Assembly (NCBI GenBank): GCA_030562195.1
Contig: CM060199.1
Span: 31,578,338-31,642,337 of the forward strand
Length of the DNA: 64,000 bases
Direction of reading: 5' to 3'
From: Nipponacmea schrenckii
Lineage: Eukaryota; Mollusca; Gastropoda; Lottiidae
Shown here in pieces: positions 10,801-22,800 of the stretch (within the stretch, counting starts at the first letter, position 1; the number at the start of each line of letters is the position of its first letter). Below the pieces are notes generated by a model. It was not told the origin of the DNA. It searched no databases and worked only from the letters and a program-made list of their open reading frames with translations. The position numbers and the translations under genes are program-made.

Positions 10801-13800
10801 TGGTGATGATGAAGGTGACAATTTCGGTTATGATGGAGATGACAAAGCGTTTGATGATGGTGGTAATATAGCTGGTGATAATGAAGTTACAAATGCCGGT
10901 GATTATGGAGGTGACAAAGGTGGTGAAGATGGAGGTGGCAACGGTGGTCATTATGTTGGCGACAAAAGTAGTGAAAATATCGGCAAAAAAGCTGGTGATG
11001 AAGGAGTTGGAAACGTTGGTGATAATGATGGTAACAATGCCGATGCTGATATAGATGAGAAAGTCTTGGATGATGATGATGAGAAAACTGGTGAAAATAA
11101 AGTTGCAAATGACAGTGATTATGGAGATGACACAGGTGATGAAGATGGAGGTGGCAACGGTGGTGATATTGGAGGTGGCAACGGTAGTCATGATGGTGGT
11201 GACAAAAGTAGTGAAGATATCGTCGAAAAAGCTGGTGATAAAGGAGTTGAAAACGTTGGTGATGATGAAGATAACAATGCCGGTGCTGATATAGATGAGA
11301 AAGTCTATGATGATGGAGGTGAGAAAGCTGGTGATAATGAAGTTGCAAATGCGGGTGATTATGGAGGTAATAAACGTAGTGTAGAAGGAGGTGACAAAGA
11401 TGGTGATGATTACGGTGACAAAGTTGGTAATAATGAGAGTGACAAAGTCGGTGATGATGAGGGTGACACAAATGGTGATGATGAAGGTAACAGAGATGAG
11501 GATGATGGTGGTGACAAAAATGGTGATGATGGAGGTTACAAAACTGCTGAAAATGGAGGTGATGATGGAGTCTACAAACTTTGTGATGATAGAGATGACA
11601 AAACTAGCTATGATGGAGTTGACAGAGTTGGTGAAAAAGCCTTTGATGATGCCGGTGCCAACGCCCGTGATGATGTCTGTCAAATATCTGAAGATGATGG
11701 AGGTGATGATAAAGGTGGCAAAGGTGGTATTGATGAATGTAGCAAAGCTGGTGATATTGACGGTGAAATAACTGATGATGATGGGGGTGACAATAGTACT
11801 GATGATGGTGGCAAATCTGGAGGTGACAAAGATGTTGATAATAAAGATGACAAATCGGGTGATGATAGAGGTAACAACGGAGAAGATGTTGTCTGTGGAA
11901 AAGCCGGGGATGATAACGGTGAAAAATCTGAAGATGATGGAGGTGATGATGGAGGTGACAAAGGTGGTGATGATGAAGTTGACAAAGATGGTGATGTTGA
12001 CGGTGAGATAACTGGAAATGATCGGCGTGACAATGGTAAAAATGATGGTGGTAATTCTGGAGGTGACAAAGATGTTGAAAATAAAGATGAAAAAACTGGT
12101 GATGGTAGAGGTGACAACGGAGAAGATGTTGGCAGTGGCGAATCCGGAGATGGTGACGGTGAAAAATCTGAAGATAATGGTGGTGATGATGGCGGTAACA
12201 AAGCTGGTGATGTTGACGGTGACATAACTGGTGATGATGGGGATGACAATGCTACAGATGATGGTGGTATTTCTGGAGATGACAAAGATGTTGATAATAA
12301 AGATGACAAATCTGATGATGATAGAGGTGACAACGGAGAAGATGTTGTCGGCGGCAAAGCCGGAGATGATGACGATGAAAAAAAATTCGAAGATGATGGA
12401 GGTGATGATGAAGGTGACAGAGGTGGTGATGATGAAGGTGGCAAAGCTTGTGATGTTGACTGTGACATAACTAGTGATGATGCGGGTGACTATGGTACTG
12501 ATGATGGTGGTAAATCTAGAGGTGAGAAAGATGGTGATCATAAAGATGACAAATCTAGTGATGATAGAGGTGACAACGGAGAAGATGTTGTCGGTGGCAA
12601 AGCCGGAGATTATGACGGTGAAAAACCTAAAGATGATGGAGGTGATGATGGAGGTGATAAAGGTGGTGATGATGGGGGTAACAATGGTACTGATGATGGT
12701 GGTAATTCTGAAGGTGACAAAGATGTTGATAATAAAGATAACAAATCTGATGATTATAGAGGTGAAAACAGAGAAGATATTGTCGCTGGCAAAGCCGGAG
12801 ATGCTGACGATTTAAAATCCGAAGATAATGGATGTATTGATAGAGGTGACAAAGGTGGTGATGATGACGATGGCCTAGCAAGTGATGTTGACGGTGAGAT
12901 AACTGGTGATGATGGGGTTGACAATGGTACTGATGATGGTAGTAGTTCTAGAGGTGACAAAGATGTTGATAATAAAGATGACAAATCTGATAATGATAGA
13001 GGTGAAAAAGGAGAAGATGTTGTCGGTGGCAAAGGCAGAGATGATGACGGTGAAACATCTGAAGATGATGGAGGTGTTGATGGAGGAGACAAAAGTATTG
13101 ATGATGAAGGTGATAAAGCTGGTGATTTTGACGGTGATATAACTGGTGTTGATGGGGCTGACAATGTTTCAGATGATGGTGGTAATTCTGGAGATGACAA
13201 TGATGATGATAATAAAGATGACAATTCTGATGATGAAAAAGGTGACAACGGAGAAGATGTTGTTGGTGGCAAAGATGGAGATGATGACAATGAAAAATCC
13301 AAAGATGATGGATGGAATGATGGAGGTGACAAAGGTGGTGATGATGAAGGTGGCAAAGCTAGTGATGTTGACGGTGACATAACTGGTGATGATGCGGGTG
13401 ACAATGGTACTGATGGTGGTGTTAATTCTAGTGTTGACAAAAATGTTTATAATAAAGATGAGGAATCTGATGATGATAGAGGTGACAACGGAGAAGATGT
13501 TGTCTGTGGCAAAGCCGGAAATGATGACGATGAAAAATCCGAATATGATGGAGGTGATGCTGGAGGTGACAAAGGTGGTGATGATGAAGGTGGTAAAGCT
13601 AGTGATATTGACGGTGAAATAACTGATGATGATGGGGGTGACAATAGTACTGATGATGGTGGTAAATCTGGAGGTGACAAAGATGTTGATAATAAAGATG
13701 ACAATTCTGGTGATGATAAAGGTAACAATGGAGAAGATGTCGTCTGTGGAAAAGCCGGGGATGATAACGGTGAAAAATCTGAAGATGATGGAGGTGATGA

Positions 13801-16800
13801 TGGAGGTGACAAAGGTGGTGATGATGAAGTTGACAAAGATGGTGATGTTGACGGTGAGATAACTGGAAATGATCGGTGTGACAATGGTACTAATGATGGT
13901 GGTAATTCTGGAGGTGACAAAGATGTTGATAATAAAGAGGAAAAAACTGGTGATGGTAGAGGTGACAACGGAGAAGATGTTGTCGGTGGCAAATCCGGAG
14001 ATGGTGACGGTGAGAAATCTGAAGATAATGGTGGTGATGATGGAGGTAACAAAGCTGATGATGTTGACGGTGACATAACTGGTGATGATGGGGGTGACAA
14101 TGCTACAGATGATGGTGGTATTTCTGGAGATGACAAAGATGTTGATAATAAAGATGACAAATCTGATGATGATAGAGGTGACAACGGAGAAGATGTTTTC
14201 GGTGGCAAAGCCGGAGATGATGACGATCAAAAAAAATTCGAAGAAGATGGAGGTGATGATGAAGGTGACAGAGGTGGTGATGATGAAGGTGGCAAAGCTT
14301 GTGATGTTGACAGTGACATAACTGGTGATGATGGGGGTGACTATGGTACTGATGATGGTGGTAAATCTAGAGGTGAGAAAGATGTTGATCATAAAGATGA
14401 CAAATCAAGTGATGATAGAGGTAGCAACAGAGATGTTGTCGGTGGCAAAGCCGGAGATGATGACGATGAAAAATCTGAAGATGATGGAGGTGATGATGGA
14501 GGTAACAAAGGTGGTGTTGATGAAGGTGGCAAAGCTGATGATGTTGACGGTGACATAACTGGTGATGTTTGGGGCGACAATGCTACAGATGATGGTGGTA
14601 ATTCTGGAGGTGACAAAGATGTTGATAATAAAGATGACAAATCTGATGATGATAGAGGTGATAACAGAGAAGATATTGTCGCTGGCAAAGCCGGAGATGC
14701 TGACGATTTAAAATCCGAAGATAATGGATGTATTGATAGAGGTGACAAAGGTGGTGATGATGATGATGGGCTAGCAAGTGATGTTGACGGTGAGATAACT
14801 GGTGATGATGGGGTTGACAATGGTTCTGATGATGGTAGTAGTTCTAAAGGTGGCAAAGATGTTGATAATAAAGATGACAAATCTGATAATGATAGAGGTG
14901 AAAAAGGAGAAAATGTTGTCGGTGGCAAAGGCAGAGATGATGGCGGTGAAACATCTGAAGATGATGAAGGTGTTGATGGAGGAGACAAAAGTATTGATGA
15001 TGAAGGTGATAAAGCTGGTGATTTTGACGGTGATATAACTGGTGTTGATGGGGCTGACAATGTTTCAGATGATGGTGGTAATTCTGGAGATGACAATGAT
15101 GATGATAATAAAGATGACAATTCTGATTATGAAAGAGGTGACAACGGAGAAGACGTTGTCGGTGGCAAAGCTGGAGATGATGACAATGAAAAATCCAAAG
15201 ATGATGGAGGGAATGATGGAGGTGACAAAGGTGGTGATGATGGAGGTGACAAAGTTGGTGATGATGAAGGTATTAAAGCTGGTGATGTTGACGGTGACAT
15301 AACTGGTGATGATGGGGGTGACAATGCTACAGATGATGGTGGTAATTCTGGAGATGACAAAGATGTTGATAATAAAGATGACAAATCTGATGATGATAGA
15401 GGTGACAACGGAGAAGATTTTGTCGGTGGCAAAGGCGGAGATGATGACGGTGAAACATTTGAAGATGATGGAGACGACAAAGGTGGTGATGATGAAGGTG
15501 GCAATGCTGGTGATGTTGACGGTGACATAAATAGTAAGGATGGGGGTGAAAATGATACTGATGATGGTGGTAAATCTGAAGATGACAAAGATGTTGAAAA
15601 TAAAGAGGACACAACTGGTGATGATAGAGGTGCCAATGGAGAAGATGTTGAAGATGGCAAAGTCCGAGGTGGTGACGGTGAAAAATCTGAAGATGATGGA
15701 ATTGATGATGGAGGTGAAAAAGGTGGTGATGATGACGTTGACATACCTGGTGACATTGCTACAGATGATAGAGGTAATTCTGGAGGTGACAAAGATGTTG
15801 ATAATAAAGATTACAAATCTGATGATGAAAGAGATGATAACGGAGAAGATGTTGGAGGTGCCAAAGCAGAAGATGATGACGATGAAAAATCTGAATGTGA
15901 TAGAGGTGACAAAGCTGGTGATGTTGACTTTGACATAACTGGTGATGATAGGGGTGACAATGCTACAGATGATGGTGGAAATTCTGGAGATGACAAAGAT
16001 GTTGATAATAAAGATGACAAATCTGGTGATGATAGAGGTGACAACGGAGAAGATATTGTCGGTGGCAAAGCCGGGGATGATAAAGGTGAAACATCTGAAG
16101 ATGATGGAGGTGATGATGAAGGTGACAAAGGTGGTGATGATGAAGGTGATAAAGCTGGTAATGTTGACGGTGACATAACTAATGATGATGGGAGTGACAA
16201 TGGTACTGATGATGGTGATAATTCTACAGGTGACAAAGATGTTGATAATAAAGATGACAAATCTGATGATGATAGAGGTGATAACGGAGAAGATGTTGTC
16301 GGTGGCAAAGCTGGAGATGATGACAATGAAAAATCCAAAGATGATGTAGGGAATGATGGAGGTGACAAAGGTGGTGATGATGAAGGTGGCAAAGCTAGTG
16401 ATGTTTACGGTGACATAACTGGTGATGATGCGGGTGACAATGGTACTGATGGTGGTGTTAATTCTAGTGTTGACAAAGATGTTTATAATAAAGATGAGGA
16501 ATCTGATGATGATAGAGGTGACAACGGAGGTGATGATGAAGGTGGTAAAGCTAGTGATGTTGAAGGTGACATAACTGGTGATGATGGGGGTGACAATGGT
16601 ACTGAAGATGGTGGTAATTCTAGAGGTGACAAAGATGTTGATAATAAAAAGGATAAATCTGATGATGATAGAGTTGACAACGGAGAAGATGTTGTCGGTG
16701 GCAAAGCCGGAGATGATGAAGGTGAAACATCTGAAGATGATGTAGGTGATGATGGAGGTGACAAAGTTGGTGATGATGAAGGTATTAAAGCTGGTGATGT

Positions 16801-19800
16801 TGACGGTGACATAACTGGTGATGATGGGGGTGACTATGCTACAGATGATGGTGGTAATTCTGGAGATGACAAAGATGTTGATAATAAAGATGACAAATCT
16901 GATGATGATAGATGTGACAAGGGAGAAGATTTTGTCGGTGGCAAAGGCGGAGATGATGACGGTGAAACATTTGAAGATGATGGAGACGACAAAGGTGGTG
17001 ATGATGAAGGTGGCAATGCTGGTGATGTTGACGGTGACATAAATAGTAAGGATGGGGGTGAAAATGATACTGATGATGGTGGTAAATCTGAAGATGACAA
17101 AGATGTTGAAAATAAAGAGGACACATCTGGTGATGATAGAAGTGCCAATGGAGAAGATGTTGAAGATGGCAAATTCCGAGGTGGTGACGGTGAAAAATCT
17201 GAAGATGATGGAGTTGATGATGGAGGTGAAAAAGGTGGTGATGATGAAGGTGACAAAGCTGGTGATGATGACGTTGACATACCTGGTGACATTGCTACAG
17301 ATGATAGAGGTAATTCTGGAGGTGACAAAGATGTTGATAATAAAGATTACAAATCTGATGATGAAAGAGGTAATAACGGAGAAGATGTTGGAGGTGCCAA
17401 AGCAGAAGATGATGACGATGAAAAATCTGAAGGTGATAGAGGTGACAAAGCTGGTGATGATGACTTTGACATAACTGGTGATGATAGGGGTGACAATGCT
17501 ACAGATGATGATGGAAATTCTGGAGATGACAAAGATGTTGATAATAAAGATGACAAATCTGGTGATGATAGAGGTGATAACGGAGAAGATGTTGTCAGTG
17601 GCAAAGCCGGAGATTATGACGGTGAAATATCTGAAGGTGATGGAGGTGACAAAGCTGGTAATGTTGACTTTGACATAACTGCCGATGATGGGGATGACAA
17701 TGCTACAGATGATGGTGGTAATTCTGGAGATGACAAAGATGTTGATAATAAAGATGACAAATCTGATGATGATAGAGGTGACAACGGAGAAGATATTGTC
17801 GGTGGCAAATCCAGGGATGATGAAGGTGAAACATCTGAAGATGATGGAGGTGATGATGAAGGTGATAAAGGTGGTGATGATGAAGGTATTAAAGCTGGTG
17901 ATGTTGACGGTGACATAACTGGTGATGATGGGGGTGACTATGCTACAGATGATGGTGGTAATTCTGGAGATGACAAAGATGTTGATAATAAAGATGACAA
18001 ATCTGATGATGATAGATGTGACAACGGAGAAGATTTTGTCGGTGGCAAAGGCGGAGATGATGACGGTGAAACATTTGAAGATGATGGAGACGACAAAGGT
18101 GGTGATGATGAAGGTGGCAATGCTGTTGATGTTGACGGTGACATAAATAGTAAGGATGGGGGTGAAAATGATACTGATGATGGTGGTAAATCTGAAAATG
18201 ACAAAGATGTTGAAAATAAAGAGGACACATCTGGTGATGATAGAGGTGCCAATGGAGAAGATGTTGAAGATGGCAAATTCCGAGGTGGTGACGTTGAAAA
18301 ATCTGAAGATGATGGAGTTGATGATGGAGGTGAAAAAGGTGGTGATGATGAAGGTGACAAAGCTGGTGATGATGACGTTGACATACCTGGTGACATTGCT
18401 ACAGATGATAGAGGTAATTCTGGAGGTGACAAAGATGTTGATAATAAAGATTACAAATCTGATGATGAAAGAGGTAATAACGGAGAAGATGTTGGAGGTG
18501 CCAAAGCAGAAGATGATGACGATGAAAAATCTGAAGGTGATAGAGGTGACAAAGCTGGTGATGATGACTTTGACATAACTGGTGATGATAGGGGTGACAA
18601 TGCTACATATGATGGTGGAAATTCTGGAGATGACAAAGATGTTGATAATAAAGATGACAAATCTGGTGATGATAGAGGTGACAACGGAGAAGATATTGTC
18701 GGTGGCAAAGCCGGGGATGATAAAGGTGAAACATCTGAAGATGATGGAGGTGATGATGAAGGTGACAAAGGTGGTGATGATGAAGGTGATAAAGCTGGTA
18801 ATGTTGACGGTGACATAACTAATGATGATGGGAGTGACAATGGTACTGATGATGGTGATAATTCTACAGGTGACAAAGATGTTGATAATAAAGATGACAA
18901 ATCTGATGATGATAGAGGTGATAACGGAGAAGATGTTGTCAGTGGCAAAGCCGGAGATTATGACGGTGAAGTATCTGAAGGTGATGGAGGTGACAAAGCT
19001 GGTAATGTTGACTTTGACATAACTGGCGATGATGGGGATGACAATGCTACAGATGATGGTGGTAATTCTGGATATGACAAAGATGTTGATAATAAAGATG
19101 ACAAATCTGATGATGATAGAGGTGACAACGGAGAAGATATTGTCGGTGGCAAATCCGGGGATGATGAAGGTGAAACATCTGAAGATGATGGAGGTGATGA
19201 TGAAGGTGATAAAGGTGGTGATGATGAAGGTGATAAAGCTGGTGATGTTGACGGTGTCATTACTTGTGATGATGGGGGTGATATTGCTACAGATAATGGT
19301 TGTAATTCTGGAGATGACAAAGATGTTGATAATAGAGTTGACAAATCTGACGATAGAGGTGACAATGGAGAAGATGTTGTCGGTGGCAAAGCTGGAGATG
19401 ATGACGGTGAAACATCTGAAGATGATGGAGATGACAAAGGTGGTGATGATGAGGGTGGCAAAGCTGGTGATGTTGACGGTGACATAACTGGTGATGATGG
19501 GGGTGAAAATGATACTGATGATGGTGGTAATTCTGAAAATGACAAAGATGTTAATTATAAAGAAGAAAAATCTGGTGATGATAGAGGTGACAATGAAGAA
19601 AATGTTGTCGGTGACAAATCCGGAGCCGGTGATGATGGAGGTGATGATGAAGGTGGCAAAGCTAGTGATGTTGACGGTGTAAAAACTGGTGATGATGGTG
19701 ATGACAATACTACAGATGATGGTGGTAATTCTAGAGGTGACAAAGATGCTGATAATAAAGATGACAAATCTGATGATGATAGAGGTGACAACGGAGAAGA

Positions 19801-22800
19801 TACTGTCGGTGGCAAACCCGGAGATGATGACGATGAAAAATCAGAAGATGATGGAAGTGATGCTGGAGGTGACAAAGGTGGTAATGATGAAGGTAGCAAA
19901 GAAAGTGATGTTGACGGTGACATAACTGGTGATGATGGTAGTGACAATGGTACTGATGATGGTGGTAATTCTACAGGTGACAAAGGTGTTGAAAATAAAG
20001 ATGACAAATCTGATGATGATAGAGGTGATAACGGAGAAGATGTTGTCGGTGGCAAAGCCGGAGATGATGACGGTGAAACATCTGAAGATGATGAAGATGA
20101 TGATGGATGTGATGATGGAGGTGAAAAAGGTGGTGATGATGAAGGTGACAAAGCTGGTGATGTTGACGGTGACATAAATGGTGATGACCGGGGCGACAAT
20201 GCTACAGATGGTGGTGCTAATTCTGGAGATGACACAGATGTTGATAATAAAGATGACAAATCTGATGATGATAGAGGTGACAACGGAGAAGATATTGTCG
20301 GTGGTAAATCTGGGGATGATGAAGGTGAAACATCTGAAGATGATGGATGTGATGATGAAGGTGATAAAGATGGTGATGATGAAGGTGGTAAAGCTAGTGA
20401 TGTTGACAGTGACATAACTGGTGATGATGGGCGTGACAATGGTACTGAAGATGGTGGTAATTCTAGAGGTGACAAAGATGTTGATAATAAAAATGATAAA
20501 TCTGATGATGATAGAGGTGACAACGGAGAAGATGTTGTCGGTGGCAAAGTCGGAGAAGATGAAGGTGAAACATCTGAAGATAATGTAGATGATGATGGCG
20601 GTGACAAAGGTGGTGATGATGAAGGTATTAAAGCTGGTGATGTTGACAGTGACATAACTGGTGATGATGGGGGTGACAATGCTACAGATGATGGTGGTAA
20701 TGCTGGAGATGACAAAGATGTTGATAATAAAGATGACAAATGTGATGATGATAGAGGTGACAACGGAGAAGATTTTGTAGATGGCAAAGGCGGAGATGAT
20801 GATGGTGAAACATTTGAAGATGATGGAGACGACAAAGGTGGTGATGATGAGGGTGGCAAAGCTGGTGATGTTGACGGTGACATAACTAGTAATGATGGGG
20901 GTGAAAATGATACTGATGATGGTGGTAATTCTGAAGATGAAAAAGATGTTGAAAATAAAGAGGACACATCTGGTGATGATAGCGGTGCCAATAGAGAAGA
21001 TGTTGACGGTGGCAAATCCCGAGGTGGTGACGGTGAAAAATCTGAAGATGATGGAGTTGATGATGGAGGTGAAAAAGGTGGTGATGATGAAGGTGACAAA
21101 GCTGGTGATGATGACGTTGACATAACTGGTGACAAGGCTACATATGATGCAGGTAATTCTGGAGGTGACAAAGATGTTGATAATAAAGATTACAAATCTG
21201 ATGATGAAAGAGGTGATAACGAAGAAGATGTTGGAGGTGCCAAAGCAGAAGATGATGACGATGAAAAATCTGAAGGTGATAGAGGTGACAAAGCTGGTGA
21301 TGTTGACTTTGACATAACTGGCGATGATGGGGATGACAATGGTACAGATGATGGTTGTAATTCTGGAGATGACAAAGATGTTGATAATAAAGATGACAAA
21401 TCTGATGATGATAGAGGTGACAACGGAGAAGATATTGTCAAAGCTGGTGATGTTAGAGGTGACAATGGAGAAGATGTTGACGGTGGCAAATCCCGAGATG
21501 GTGACGGTGAAAAATCTGAAGATGATGGAGTTGATGATGGAGGTGATAAAGGTGGTGATGATAAAGGTGATAAAGCTGGTGATGTTGACGGTGACATAAC
21601 TTGTGATGATGGGGGTGACATTGCTACAGATGATGATGGTAATTCCGGAGATGACAAAGATGTTGATAATAAAGTTTACAAATCTGATGATAGAGGTGAC
21701 AATAGAGAAGATGTTGTCGGTGGCAAAGCTGGAGATGATGACGGTGAAAAATCTGAAGATGATGGATACGACAAAGATGGTGATGATGACGGTTGCAAAG
21801 CTGGTGATGTTGACGGTGACAAAACTGGTGATGATGGGGGTGAAAATGATACTGATGATGGTGGTAATTCTGAAAATGACAAAGATGTTAATTATAAAGA
21901 GGACAAATCTGGTGATGATAGAGGTGACAATGGAGAAGATGTTGTCGGTGACAAATTGGGAGATGGTGACGGTGAAAAATCTGAAGATGATGATAGTGAT
22001 GATGGAGGTGATGATGAAGGTGGCAAAGCTAGTGATGTTGACGGTGAAAAAACTGGTGATGATGGGGGTGACAGTAATACTGATGATGGTGGTAATTCTA
22101 GAGGTGACAACGGAGAAGATAGTGTCAGTGGCAAAGCCGGAGATGATGACGATGAAAAATCAGAAGATGATGGAAGTGATGCTGGAGGTGACAAATGTGG
22201 TGATGATGAAGGTAGCAAAGTAAGTGATGTTGACGGTGACATAACTGTTGATGATGGGAGTGACGATGGTACTGATGATGGTGGTAATTCTACAGGTGAC
22301 AAAGGTGTTGATAATAAAGTTGACAAATCTGATGATGATAGAGGTGATAACGGAGAAGATGTTGTCGGTGGCAAAGCCGGAGATGGTGACGGTGAAACAT
22401 CTGAAGATGATGATGGATGTGATGATGGACTTAAAAAATGTGGTGATGATGAAGGTGACAAAGCTGGTGATGTTGACGGTGACATAAATAGTGATGACCG
22501 GGGCGAAAATGCTACAGATGGTGGTGCTAATTCTGGAGATGACAAAGATATTGATAATAAAGAGGACAAATCTGTTGATGATAGAGGTGACAATGGAGAA
22601 GATGTTGTCGGTGACAAATCCGGAGATGGTGACGGTGAAAAATCTGAATATGATGGAGGTGATGATGGAGGTGACAAAGGTGGTGATGATGAATGTGGCA
22701 AAGCTAGTGATGTTGACAGTGACATAATTGGTGAAATTGGGGATGACAATGCTACAGATGATGGAGGTAATTCTGGAGGTGACAAAGATGTTGAACATAA

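Noticed and set aside
9173..12541. Long minus-strand open frames opposite the acidic array (Ile/Thr/Phe-rich and Ser/Pro-rich)
   Set aside because: They arise because GAT, GGT and GAC codons read in reverse give few stops. They lack any non-repetitive N-terminus, and the plus frame is tied to the conserved head.
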